Shown: in pieces, positions 5,336 through 13,457 of the stretch
How the letters are laid out: every line of letters starts with the position of its first letter
How positions within the stretch are numbered: the stretch's first letter is position 1
Assembly: GCA_013314795.1 (NCBI GenBank)
Contig: JABUEZ010000013.1
Coordinates: 1 to 16,537 of the forward strand
Direction: 5' to 3'
Length of the DNA: 16,537 nt
Source of the DNA: Candidatus Profundicultor aquiphilus
GTDB lineage: Bacteria; Atribacterota; Atribacteria; Atribacterales; Caldatribacteriaceae
Notes under the pieces: generated by a model
Database searches by the model: none
What the model was told of the DNA's origin: nothing
Seen by the model: only the letters and a program-made list of their open reading frames with translations
Position numbers and translations under genes: made by a program

Positions 5336-6367
5336 ATGCACCATCTTAAAGGGTTTGTGTTGATCTCGCTCTGTGTTTTACTGGTTTTTGCTGCGGTTAC
5401 CCTTTCTGCCCAGGAAGCAAAAAAGTACTCGGTGTATCTTCTGGAAGTTGGTTTCGATAATCCTTATTTCCTGGGACACATCCATGGAGCTCAGGCTGCG
5501 GCTTCGAACTATCCCAATCTGGATCTGGTGATTCTTGACGGTCGGAATGATCCTGCTACTCAGGCAACGCAGATGATTCAGGTGATTGCCAAGGGTGTCG
5601 ATGGTATTCTGCTTAACCCCATTACCAGCGATGCCTTGGTACCGGCGGCCAAGGAAGCCAAGCAAGCTGGAATTCCGGTGTTCTGCACCGACCGGGATAT
5701 TTCGGACCCGAATTTCCGTCTTGCGGCGGTTGGTTCAGATCAGAAGCTTATCGGAAGGGTGGCAGCGAATTACGCGGTAAAGTTTTTGGAGGGTTCTGGT
5801 ATTGCAAAGCCCTGGAAAATAGTGATTCTGGAAGGCCTTGCAGGAGCTTTGGCAAACACCGAGAGGACTGCAGGATGGTACGAAGTGTTGCAGCCGCTTA
5901 TTGACAAAGGGGAGATTACCATTGTGGCCGATGTTCCGGCTGATTGGGCACGGGAACCGGCGGTACGCAAAATGAATGAAATTCTTGCCAAGACCAAGGA
6001 TATTCACCTGATCCTTGCGTCCAACGACGAGATCGCTGCTGGGGCCATCGTTGCTCTTGAGGCGGCGGGATTGACCCCAAATAAAGACGTATTTCTCGTT
6101 GGGGTTGACGCTTCGCCTGTGGGCCTACAGCTCATAAAGGACGGAAAGCTTCTGGCTACCGTGGCTCACCAGGCGTATCTCCAGGGTTACTGGGCTGTGG
6201 AAATGATGATGAAATACCTGCAAGAGAAGAAGCTACCTCCTGAGGGGAAATGGCCTAACAACTATATCATCACGGAAAATTTCATGGTGGATAAGTCTAA
6301 CGTTGAAGAAGTTGGGCCCTTCGGTGAACCCGTAAAGGCAGGTCCTGCACCAGAATTACCTTATTAA
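5336..6367 (+). CDS. Ribose-type sugar ABC transporter, periplasmic binding protein
   Basis: A 343-residue protein with a signal peptide of ~25 residues (MHHLKGFVLISLCVLLVFAA..LSA, cleavage before QEA). There is no lipobox, so it should be free in the periplasm. The mature part is a Peripla_BP_4 (RbsB-like) fold: 'SVYLLEVGFDNPYFLGHIHG', 'DGRNDPATQATQMIQVIAKG', 'GILLNPITSDALVPAAKEAK', 'AGIPVFCTDRDI', 'LILASNDEIAAGAIVALEAA', 'FLVGVDASPVGLQLIKDG' and 'TVAHQAYLQG'. This family captures pentoses, hexoses or related polyols for uptake; the ligand cannot be read by eye. The start is fixed by AAGGAGGGA 6-7 bases upstream and the signal peptide. It is the first gene of the importer and is followed by a terminator that should make it the most abundant product. 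Confidence 0.95.
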   Translation: MHHLKGFVLISLCVLLVFAAVTLSAQEAKKYSVYLLEVGFDNPYFLGHIHGAQAAASNYPNLDLVILDGRNDPATQATQMIQVIAKGVDGILLNPITSDALVPAAKEAKQAGIPVFCTDRDISDPNFRLAAVGSDQKLIGRVAANYAVKFLEGSGIAKPWKIVILEGLAGALANTERTAGWYEVLQPLIDKGEITIVADVPADWAREPAVRKMNEILAKTKDIHLILASNDEIAAGAIVALEAAGLTPNKDVFLVGVDASPVGLQLIKDGKLLATVAHQAYLQGYWAVEMMMKYLQEKKLPPEGKWPNNYIITENFMVDKSNVEEVGPFGEPVKAGPAPELPY

Positions 6368-6416
6368 TTAAACATTAAACTATTATCTCAATTCGTTTTC
6401 CAAAGATTGTTATTCG

Positions 6417-6446
6417 GCCGGGGAGGCTGATCCTCCCCGGCTTTTT
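6417..6446 (+). terminator. Intrinsic terminator/attenuator after the binding-protein gene
   Basis: A perfect 10-bp stem GCCGGGGAGG (6417-6426) / CCTCCCCGGC (6432-6441) with loop CTGAT is followed by TTTTT (6442-6446). It lies between the binding-protein gene and its ATPase gene. Partial read-through would set the usual excess of binding protein over membrane components. Confidence 0.92.
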
Positions 6447-6472
6447 ATGAGAGAAGGGGTTGAAAGTATATT

Positions 6473-7228
6473 ATGTCTCACCTTTTGCTGGAAGCCAGAA
6501 ACATTTCTAAATCTTTTGGAGCAGTCCGAGCCCTGGAAAATGTTTCTCTGTCCCTGGAAAGAGGAGAGATTCTCGGTCTGGTTGGAGATAATGCGGCCGG
6601 AAAGTCGACGTTTCTTAAGATTCTGGCTGGTGTCCATCTTCCAGATCACGGAGAACTCCTCGTGGAAGGCAAAAAAGTCGTTTTGAGAAATCCAAGAGAC
6701 GCACGTCATATGGGCATTGAGATGGTTTATCAGGATTTTATGCTGGCACCTAACCTGGATATAGTCGCTAACATTTTCCTGGGCAGGGAAGTCACAAGGT
6801 GGAGAGTGTTCCAGAAACTGGAGAAGAAGAAAATGAAAGAGAGAGCAGCGCAGGTGCTGGAGGAATTGGGAGTGCAGTTTAAATCGTTGAACACCCTGGT
6901 CATGAACCTGTCTGGTGGGCAACAACAGATGGTTGCCATCGCGAGAGCTCTGCTTTATGATCCAAAGGTGATCCTCATGGATGAGCCCACAGCCAGTCTT
7001 TCGGTCAGGGCCATTGAACCGTTGCTTCAGTTGGTGGAAAACCTTAAAGAGAGAGGCTGTTCGGTGAATTATGTCAGCCATCGCCTGCCGGATGTTTTGG
7101 CCATCGCAAACCGTATTGTGGTTTTGAGGTCGGGGAGGATTGTTGCGGAAAGAAAGAGAGAAGAGACCAATCTGGAAGAAATCGTGTATTTCATGATGGG
7201 CTTGGACAGAAAAGAGGGAGATGCGTGA
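6473..7228 (+). CDS. Ribose-type ABC transporter, single-domain ATPase
   Basis: A 251-residue ATPase that energises the importer from the cytoplasmic face. Motifs: Walker A 'GDNAAGKST' (38-46; a variant of the common GENGAGKST), signature 'LSGGQQQ' (146-152), Walker B 'VILMDEP' with D170-E171 and switch His H203 in 'YVSHRL'. All catalytic residues are intact. Length shows one nucleotide-binding domain, unlike RbsA/XylG proteins with two fused domains (~500 residues), so it should act as a homodimer, as in FrcA-type fructose importers. The Shine-Dalgarno is poor (AAGGGG about 13 bases upstream), which together with the preceding terminator would keep expression low. Its stop overlaps the permease start by one base (TGATG). 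Confidence 0.95.
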   Translation: MSHLLLEARNISKSFGAVRALENVSLSLERGEILGLVGDNAAGKSTFLKILAGVHLPDHGELLVEGKKVVLRNPRDARHMGIEMVYQDFMLAPNLDIVANIFLGREVTRWRVFQKLEKKKMKERAAQVLEELGVQFKSLNTLVMNLSGGQQQMVAIARALLYDPKVILMDEPTASLSVRAIEPLLQLVENLKERGCSVNYVSHRLPDVLAIANRIVVLRSGRIVAERKREETNLEEIVYFMMGLDRKEGDA

Positions 7229-8205
7229 TGTCGACCAGGAGAACAACTTTAGTGGTAAGGGAGGCTGTCAATAAAGCTTATTTTAAACCGGTGCTTTTTC
7301 TGGCCGTTGCCCTCGTGCTGGCTACCGCTATTTCTCCCCACTTTTTAACCATAAGAAATATACGGGCGATTCTCATTTCAGCTTCACCATTGATGATTGT
7401 GGCGGTTGGTGAAGCCATTGTGGTTCTTACCGGCATGATCGATTTGGGTTGTGAATCTGTTCTCGCTTCAAGCGGTGTTTTGATTGCCACAATGGACCTT
7501 ATGCTGAGATTTCCAACGTTCATAAGTTTCACTTTGACCCTGGCTTTCGGCTTATTGATCGGTGTCCTGAATGGTCTTCTGGTGGTAAGGGCCAGGATTC
7601 CCTCTTTTGTCACCACCCTGGGAATGTACTGGGGATTGAGGGGATTGGCGATGGTGATAAGTCAGGGATACCCCATTTCCCCTTCGGCCGTTTCCTCAAG
7701 CGTGAGCTTTTCTTTCCAGTGGATTGTTTCTAATTTCCGTGGTATTCCTGTGATGGTTATTATCGCTTTTGCAGTTGCCATTTTTGCCCAAATTTTTATT
7801 TCTGAATTTAAGAAGGGAAGGGAAATATATGCCGTTGGTGGAAATGAACTGGCGGCTCGTAACTGTGGTGTCAATGTAGACCTGGTGAAGATCCAGGTTT
7901 TCATGGTCTCGGGTTTCCTCAGTGCGCTGGCGGGAATTATCATGACTGCCTGGATCAATCAGGCATATGCCTGGACTGCTCAGGGGTTCAGCCTGCAGGC
8001 GGTGGCAGCGGTGGTGCTCGGTGGCATTCCTTTTATAGGCGGATTTGGAACGGTTATTGGCGTGGTGATTGGTTCTTTTATCATTGCCATGATTTCAGAC
8101 CTCATTGTGCTTCTGGGTGTTTCGCCTCTTTACAGCTATATAGTGACTGCTGTGGTTCTGGTTGTGGCCGGATTGCAGGTTCAGAAGGGTAAGTTTGTGA
8201 AATGA
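7228..8205 (+). CDS. Ribose-type ABC transporter permease
   Basis: About 325 residues, strongly hydrophobic, with 8-10 predicted membrane helices, of the BPD_transp_2 (RbsC) family. Recognisable segments are 'SPHFLTIRNIRAIL', 'AVGEAIVVLTGMIDLGCESV', 'VVRARIPSFVTTLGMYWGLR', 'YAVGGNELAARNCGVNVDLV' (the coupling loop that meets the ATPase) and 'LQAVAAVVLGGIPFIGGFGT'. ATG 7228 is chosen because it overlaps the ATPase stop as TGATG and has GAGGGAG 7 bases upstream; GTG 7225 is a less likely alternative. It would work as a homodimer with the ATPase and the binding protein at 5336. It ends 15 bases before the isomerase-like gene, so the operon probably continues. Confidence 0.94.
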   Translation: MSTRRTTLVVREAVNKAYFKPVLFLAVALVLATAISPHFLTIRNIRAILISASPLMIVAVGEAIVVLTGMIDLGCESVLASSGVLIATMDLMLRFPTFISFTLTLAFGLLIGVLNGLLVVRARIPSFVTTLGMYWGLRGLAMVISQGYPISPSAVSSSVSFSFQWIVSNFRGIPVMVIIAFAVAIFAQIFISEFKKGREIYAVGGNELAARNCGVNVDLVKIQVFMVSGFLSALAGIIMTAWINQAYAWTAQGFSLQAVAAVVLGGIPFIGGFGTVIGVVIGSFIIAMISDLIVLLGVSPLYSYIVTAVVLVVAGLQVQKGKFVK

Positions 8206-8220
8206 CGGGGGCTATTGCAA

Positions 8221-9660
8221 ATGAGAAAACTGAAAGTAGGACTGGTAGGTCTTTGTCAGCCGAATTTTAATGTGCCTTTGGGGAGAGAGATTTATAATCG
8301 TTCTGTAACATTTATGGAACGCCTGGGGGTTGAGACGCAGGAATTTGGTTTGTTTGCAATCCCCTCGCTGGTTGCCACTCCTGAGGAAGCCCGGACTGCT
8401 GCAAAAAAGCTAAAGGATGAGGGGATCGAGTTTTTGTTAATTCAACATGCGACGCTCTCGAGCGGCGAACTCGTCTTTCCCTTTGTGGAGATGGATGTAC
8501 CCCTCGGGTTATGGGCATTGCCGGAACCCACGCTTTCGGGCACAATTCCCCTGGGTTCACTGATTGGCATGAACCTTTGTAGTGGGATACTGGGACGATA
8601 TTTCAAAGATAAAACGGTTCGTTTTAAGTGGTTCTTTGGCGCCCCTGGTGAGGCAGCGCTGGTGAGAAGGTTAGTGACATCGTTCAGGGCGTTAAAGGCA
8701 ATTGAGCTCCTTAAGGGATCCTGCATCACTTTGATTGGGGAAGTGGCCCCTGGTTTTTACAGTCTCCACTTTGATCCAAGAGATATTTATGTCCGTTTCG
8801 GGACGAAGGTTGCCTTTGGTGAGTTCTGCGAGTTAAAGGAAAGGGTTTTATCTTTAGATGTTCCAGAGGTGTTTGCGATAGTAAAGGAAATGCAAGAGAT
8901 GGGTTCAGGTAGCTTGATCGACGAAAAAGACTTTGAAAAAGCAGCCCGGGTTTACTTTGTGCTCCGCGAGATGGCGGAAAGACATGGCTACGGGGGCCTG
9001 GCTATTGAGTGCTGGCCTCGTTTCTATCGGGAACTGGACCTGGTGCCCTGTTCTGTGATCGGATTTTTGAACGAAAAAGGTATTGCCACTGCCTGCGAAG
9101 GTGACGTGTGGGGAGTTTTGAGTATGATGTTGCTGAATTATCTGTCTGGAGGAGGCCGCTCCACCCTTATGGATCTGGCTATGTTTGATAATGTCGATGA
9201 TTCAATTCTTTTCTGGCACTGTGGACCAACGGCCGCGTGCTGGGCAAGCGGAAGAGGTCTTATTTATGCTCCTCATTGTAACATTGGGGAGGGTGTTCCC
9301 TGGAGTTCGTTTAAGGGAGCAAGCATGGTTAATGACCTCGTTCTTCGGGAGGGGGAGATAACCATAGCGAGGATTACCAAGGATGGGAAAAAGATTTTTG
9401 TCGGTTCGGGACGTTCGGTCGGCGAAAGGAAACCAGGTTACGATGGGAGTCGAGGCTGGGTTGAGGAGCTTTATGTTGGAAGGGAAAGATCAACCGCTCC
9501 CGATTTTGTGAACACGGTGATGGTTCATGGGGTGGAGCATCATTTTCCCATTGTTATGGGTAACCTGGTTGAAGAACTTATGGAGTTCGGCAACTGGCTG
9601 GGTTTGGAAGTTTTACCTCTTGTACCATATGCGGTTCACTATCAGAAGCCTCGGGAGTGA
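8221..9660 (+). CDS. L-fucose/L-arabinose isomerase-like protein
   Basis: A 479-residue protein resembling the FucI/AraA superfamily: an N-terminal Rossmann-like part ('KVGLVGLCQPNFNVPLG', 'DEGIEFLLIQHATLSSGEL') and a C-terminal metal-binding part. Landmarks are 'LAIECWPRF', 'ATACEGDVWGVLSMMLLNYL' with E293 as the likely Mn-ligand Glu, 'LMDLAMFDNVDDS' with acidic candidates for a second ligand, and 'FWHCGPTAAC' with H333. Superfamily enzymes interconvert aldoses and ketoses using Mn2+; members of this looser group include ones acting on other sugars, so the substrate is open. ATG 8221 is preferred over TTG 8215 because ACGGGGG ends 9 bases before it. Placed directly after the importer, it is likely the first catabolic step for the imported sugar. 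Confidence 0.85.
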   Translation: MRKLKVGLVGLCQPNFNVPLGREIYNRSVTFMERLGVETQEFGLFAIPSLVATPEEARTAAKKLKDEGIEFLLIQHATLSSGELVFPFVEMDVPLGLWALPEPTLSGTIPLGSLIGMNLCSGILGRYFKDKTVRFKWFFGAPGEAALVRRLVTSFRALKAIELLKGSCITLIGEVAPGFYSLHFDPRDIYVRFGTKVAFGEFCELKERVLSLDVPEVFAIVKEMQEMGSGSLIDEKDFEKAARVYFVLREMAERHGYGGLAIECWPRFYRELDLVPCSVIGFLNEKGIATACEGDVWGVLSMMLLNYLSGGGRSTLMDLAMFDNVDDSILFWHCGPTAACWASGRGLIYAPHCNIGEGVPWSSFKGASMVNDLVLREGEITIARITKDGKKIFVGSGRSVGERKPGYDGSRGWVEELYVGRERSTAPDFVNTVMVHGVEHHFPIVMGNLVEELMEFGNWLGLEVLPLVPYAVHYQKPRE

Positions 9661-9666
9661 TTGCCT

Positions 9667-10794
9667 GTGACGCATCGAGAGAGGGTCCATGTGGCCCTGG
9701 CGCATGAAGAGGTGGATAGGGTTCCCTGTGATCTTGGAGGAGGCGTGAGCTCACTCACCCAGGGGGCTTACGAGAGGCTTACCAGATACCTTGGTATCGT
9801 TCCGGGTGGTGAAGTGGGAGAATTTAAGGTTATGAAAAAGATTGATGAGGAAATCCTTGAGTTGCTGGATGTGGATTTTCGCCATGTTTTCCTTAAGCCT
9901 CCCCTGGGTTGGGAACCAAAGGTGTATGAGGATGGAACCTTTGAAGACGAATGGGGGATACGCTATAAGGACATAGGTTACTATACCGAGATTGTCCGGT
10001 ATCCGCTCGCTAATGCAACGCTGGAAGACCTGGAGACATATCCCTGGCCCGATTTTCTGGATTCTTCAAGAGTGAGGGGTTTAAAAGAGGAAACGGAGTG
10101 GCTTTTCGAGCATACCGATTATGCCATTGCCCTGGGTTCTGTGGGGGGAAGAATCATAGAGCAGTCCCAGTGGTTGCGGGGTATAGAGCAATTCTTGCTG
10201 GACCTGGTGGCCAATGTGGAGTTTGCCGAAGCGTTGATGGACAAGATTTTGGAACTGCAAAAGCAATTCTTTGGCCTGGTTCTTTCTGAAATCGGGGAGT
10301 ATCTTGAGGTGGTGGTATTGGGAGACGATCTTGCCTCTCAGGATCGCTTGCTCTTCTCGCCGGAGATTTATCGAAAGCTGATCAAACCCAGACAGCATGA
10401 ACTCATTGCCTTTATTAAGGAAAAGACCTCTGCGAAGGTGATGTATCATTCCGATGGAGCAGTTTATCCGCTGATACCAGATCTCATCGAGATAGGAGTG
10501 GATATCCTGAATCCGGTGCAACCCCGGGCCAAAGATATGGACATGGTTCGCCTTAAGAAAGAATTTGGTAATCGAATTTCTTTTTGGGGAGGAATCGATA
10601 TTCAGCATGTGCTTCCTTTCGGTAGTCCGGAGGAGATCAAAGAAACGGTGAGAGGAGCCGTTGAGGTCCTTGGGCGGGGGGGTGGATATATTCTGGCCCC
10701 GGCTCACAATATTCAACCAGATGTCCCTCCTGAAAGCATTATCACCATGTACCGGGAAGCTAAGAGTTATAGTCCTGGTCGGGATGGGCGGTAA
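9667..10794 (+). CDS. Uroporphyrinogen-decarboxylase-like (UroD/MtaA superfamily) protein
   Basis: About 375 residues. It opens 'MTHRERVHVALAHEEVDRVP', the standard start of UroD-like proteins, and ends with the barrel segments 'ILNPVQP', 'ISFWGGIDIQHVLPFGSPEE' and 'GGGYILAPAHNIQPDVPPES'. The superfamily covers haem biosynthesis HemE and MtaA/CmuA-type corrinoid methyltransferases. The position that usually reads H-x-C-G in zinc methyltransferases is H261-S-D-G264 here, so the zinc-ligand cysteine is missing. HemE is unlikely given the context. GTG 9667 is chosen over TTG 9661 because GGGAG (9653-9657) is 9 bases upstream and the family begins there. It starts 6 bases after the isomerase-like gene and is translationally linked to it. 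UroD-like genes of unknown role are often seen in sugar-catabolic operons. Confidence 0.87.
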   Translation: MTHRERVHVALAHEEVDRVPCDLGGGVSSLTQGAYERLTRYLGIVPGGEVGEFKVMKKIDEEILELLDVDFRHVFLKPPLGWEPKVYEDGTFEDEWGIRYKDIGYYTEIVRYPLANATLEDLETYPWPDFLDSSRVRGLKEETEWLFEHTDYAIALGSVGGRIIEQSQWLRGIEQFLLDLVANVEFAEALMDKILELQKQFFGLVLSEIGEYLEVVVLGDDLASQDRLLFSPEIYRKLIKPRQHELIAFIKEKTSAKVMYHSDGAVYPLIPDLIEIGVDILNPVQPRAKDMDMVRLKKEFGNRISFWGGIDIQHVLPFGSPEEIKETVRGAVEVLGRGGGYILAPAHNIQPDVPPESIITMYREAKSYSPGRDGR

Positions 10795-10838
10795 TTGTTT
10801 GGTGTTTTCTCGCTTTTTGTGGAGATGTTTCAAACTAT

Positions 10839-10868
10839 TCCCTCTCTCCTTGTGTTTTTCCAGAGGGA
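10839..10868 (+). promoter_or_regulatory. Inverted repeat that could mask a ribosome site
   Basis: TCCCTCT (10839-10845) is the perfect complement of AGAGGGA (10862-10868). The right arm contains the GAGGGAGA Shine-Dalgarno of the upstream start candidate ATG 10877 of the BMP binding-protein gene. Folding would hide that site. The loop is 16 bases and the stem is short, so this is suggestive only. Confidence 0.3.
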
Positions 10869-10912
10869 GATATACAATGAGAAAAAATCCAGGCGTAGGG
10901 AGGAAAATGGGA

Positions 10913-11935
10913 ATGAAAAGGATATCGAGAGGGTTAACTGCGGTTCTTTTGTTCGGTTTGATTTTCTTCTCTTTTGCGTTGGCTGAAGGAGCGGGCAGGA
11001 TTGGGTTGATTTTAGCCACAGGTGGTCTGGGGGACAAGTCGTTTAACGATATTTCCTATGCCGGGGCATTGAAGGCCAAGGAAGAATTAGGGGTGGAGCT
11101 CGATTACGTGGAACCCAAGGCCATTGCCGAGTATGAGGGGTACCAGAGAGATTTTGCATCGTCGGGAGATTACGAGATTATCGTCTGTGTGGGGTTTGAC
11201 CAGGCCGATGCGTTGAATAAGATTGCTCAGGAATTCCCCAATCAGAAGTTTGCCATTGTAGATATGGTGGTCAACCAGCCCAATGTGGCGTCGTTACTTT
11301 TCAAGGCCAATGAAGGTGGGTTCTTACTGGGGGTAGAAGCGGCCTACATGACCAAAACCAAGAAAATCGGCATTGTGGGCGGTATGGACATTCCCCTTAT
11401 CCGAGATTTCTTTATCGGGTTTGAAGAGGGCGTGAAGTGGGCCAATACCGGAGCGACGGTTTTGCCCACGGTGTATGTGGGTGGATGGGCCGACCCCACC
11501 AAAGGGAAAGAGTTGGCACTGTCCCTCATTGACCAGGGGTGTGATGTGATCTGGGCGGCGGCCGGGAAAAGCGGTCTGGGGGCGCTTGAAGCGGCCAAAG
11601 AGCGGGGAGTTTTTGCCATGGGGGTCGATGCCTGTCAGTGTTATCTCGGGAACCATATTTTTGCCAGTATGACCAAGCGCGTGGACGTGGCGGTGTATGA
11701 GACCATCAAAGCAGCTTTTGCCGGAACATTCCAGGGAGGAATATTCGAGAAAGGCATTGCCGAGGGATGGATTGGAAACTGCCGCATCCCCGATGAACAG
11801 CCCCTGTGGGAAGAGCGGTTCGGATTTACCCATACCGTGGAAATTCCCAAAGAGGTGATGGACAAGGTACTTGAGGCCAAAGGAAAGGTGGCCAGCGGAG
11901 AAATCAAGGTTCCTCGTCCGCCTGAGTTCCAGTAA
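10913..11935 (+). CDS. BMP/PnrA-type ABC transporter binding protein (nucleoside-like)
   Basis: About 340 residues. The signal peptide MKRISRGLTAVLLFGLIFFS-FALA is cut before EGAG; there is no lipobox Cys, unlike Gram-positive and spirochaete PnrA lipoproteins. BMP-family landmarks are 'GGLGDKSFNDISYAGALKAK', 'YEIIVCVGFDQADALNKIA', 'FAIVDMVVNQPNVASLLFK', 'EGGFLLGVEAAYMTKTKKIG', 'GGMDIPLIRDFFIGFEEGVK', 'CDVIWAAAGKSGLGALEAAK' and 'FAMGVDACQCYLG'. Family members bind purine nucleosides or related ligands. ATG 10913 has GGGAGG 9 bases upstream and gives a canonical leader. ATG 10877 (GAGGGAGA 6 bases upstream) adds 12 basic residues and is a real alternative. It heads the second importer, 118 bases or more after the UroD-like gene. 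Confidence 0.93.
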   Translation: MKRISRGLTAVLLFGLIFFSFALAEGAGRIGLILATGGLGDKSFNDISYAGALKAKEELGVELDYVEPKAIAEYEGYQRDFASSGDYEIIVCVGFDQADALNKIAQEFPNQKFAIVDMVVNQPNVASLLFKANEGGFLLGVEAAYMTKTKKIGIVGGMDIPLIRDFFIGFEEGVKWANTGATVLPTVYVGGWADPTKGKELALSLIDQGCDVIWAAAGKSGLGALEAAKERGVFAMGVDACQCYLGNHIFASMTKRVDVAVYETIKAAFAGTFQGGIFEKGIAEGWIGNCRIPDEQPLWEERFGFTHTVEIPKEVMDKVLEAKGKVASGEIKVPRPPEFQ

Positions 11936-11945
11936 AGATTGAAGC

Positions 11946-13457
11946 ATGGCCTTTGCGTTACAGGTTCGGGGCCTTACCAAGAGTTTTCCAGGGGTTCTGG
12001 CCAACGACCATATTGACCTGGACGTCGAAGAGGGAGAAATCCACGGGATTTTAGGAGAAAACGGGGCGGGAAAGTCGGTACTCATGAGTGTGATCTATGG
12101 GCTTTACCGCCCCGATGAAGGTAAGATTCTTGTCCGGGGTCAGGAGGTGGCCATCGGCAGTCCTTCCCAGGCCATACGCTGTGGGATTGGGATGGTTCAT
12201 CAGAACCTGACTCTGGTTCCACAGCTCCGGGTGTTTGAGAATATCATCCTGGGGCAGGAACCACGGCGAGGAATATTCCTGGAGCGCCAAAAGGCGCGAC
12301 GGAGGATTGAAGAACTTCTTCACCAGACCGGGCTCAGTATAGATCTCAATGCCAGGGTCAGAGACCTTCCCATCGGGTTGCAGCAGCGGGTAGAAATCCT
12401 CAAGATGCTCTACCGGGGGGCATCGATTCTCATTTTTGACGAACCCACCACGGTTCTTACCCCGCAGGAAGTGGACCAGCTGATTACCTACCTTTTGGCT
12501 TTGAAAAAGCAGGGAAAGACCATCATTTTCATTTCCCACAAATTGCGGGAAGTTTTTGCCCTCTGTGATCGGGTGACGGTTCTGCGCCGGGGGAAAAAGG
12601 TGGGAACCTGTGCGATCAAAGAGGCCACACCGGAGAGTCTGGCAGAGATGATGGTGGGCCGAAGGGTGCTTTTTGAGCTCCCCCGGGGAAGAAAGCCAGC
12701 TGAAGAGGTGGTTTTTTCCGTGGAGGGTGTCTCGACGTTGCCTGAGAAAGGCAAAGCGCTGCGGGAGGTAAGCTTTCGGGTTCACCGGTATGAAATTTTG
12801 GGGATTGCCGGAGTGGAGGGGAATGGGCAAACGGAACTGGCCGAAACCATTGTGGGGCTCCGTCGGGTAAGGCAGGGAAAGCTCGTTCTCAACGGGGAAG
12901 ATATCACATACCTTTCGGTTAAGGAGAGGATTAAAAGAGGTTTGGCGCACATCCCTGAAGACCGCCACCGTCGGGGAGCTATCCTTGATTTTACCGTGAT
13001 GGAGAACCTGATGCTGGGGTTTGAAGATGAACCTCCATTGCGGCGGGGTCTATTGACGCTTCATTTTCCAACCTTGCAGGAGTTTGCATCTTCGCTCATT
13101 CGGGAGTTTGAGATTGCCACTCCCGGAGGCGATACCCTGGTGCGAACGTTGAGCGGAGGAAACCAGCAGAAAGTGGTGCTGGCCCGGGAGCTATCCCATC
13201 CGGTTTCGGTGCTTCTGGCCTGTCAGCCAACCCGGGGACTTGATGTGGCGGCGACGGAATATCTCCATCGGAAACTCCTGGAATTGAAAAACCAGGGGAA
13301 GGCGGTGGTTCTCATTTCTGCCGATCTTGACGAGATCCGGGCTTTGAGCGACCGGGTGCTGGTACTTTATGAGGGGAGAATCATTGGGGAATTGAGTCCG
13401 GAAAGTGATGAGTATCAGTTTGGGCTCCTCATGGGAGGGAAGTCCCTTGCTTCGTAG
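11946..13457 (+). CDS. BMP-type ABC transporter, two-domain ATPase
   Basis: A 503-residue protein with two fused nucleotide-binding domains, as in YufO/NupA-type importers. Domain 1 has an intact Walker A 'GENGAGKS' (37-44), the family's altered signature 'PIGLQQRVEILK' in place of LSGGQ, and Walker B 'ILIFDEP' (D165-E166). Domain 2 has a degenerate Walker A 'GVEGNGQTEL' (289-298, no Lys), a good signature 'LSGGNQQK' (402-409) and a Walker B with Gln instead of Glu ('ACQPTRGLD'). This split (one working ATP site, one degenerate) is usual for the family and is not a sign of decay. The start ATG lies 10 bases after the binding-protein stop with only a weak purine stretch as Shine-Dalgarno. Its 3' end overlaps the first permease gene. 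Confidence 0.95.
   Translation: MAFALQVRGLTKSFPGVLANDHIDLDVEEGEIHGILGENGAGKSVLMSVIYGLYRPDEGKILVRGQEVAIGSPSQAIRCGIGMVHQNLTLVPQLRVFENIILGQEPRRGIFLERQKARRRIEELLHQTGLSIDLNARVRDLPIGLQQRVEILKMLYRGASILIFDEPTTVLTPQEVDQLITYLLALKKQGKTIIFISHKLREVFALCDRVTVLRRGKKVGTCAIKEATPESLAEMMVGRRVLFELPRGRKPAEEVVFSVEGVSTLPEKGKALREVSFRVHRYEILGIAGVEGNGQTELAETIVGLRRVRQGKLVLNGEDITYLSVKERIKRGLAHIPEDRHRRGAILDFTVMENLMLGFEDEPPLRRGLLTLHFPTLQEFASSLIREFEIATPGGDTLVRTLSGGNQQKVVLARELSHPVSVLLACQPTRGLDVAATEYLHRKLLELKNQGKAVVLISADLDEIRALSDRVLVLYEGRIIGELSPESDEYQFGLLMGGKSLAS

Noticed and set aside
10081..11037. 318-codon minus-strand frame across the UroD-like and BMP binding-protein genes
   Set aside because: It runs antisense to a well-supported barrel gene and a signal peptide, and its composition (many Pro, His, Lys, Arg) looks like a shadow frame.
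12051..12968. 305-codon minus-strand frame inside the two-domain ATPase gene
   Set aside because: It is fully antisense to an ATPase with all expected motifs and has no domain of its own.
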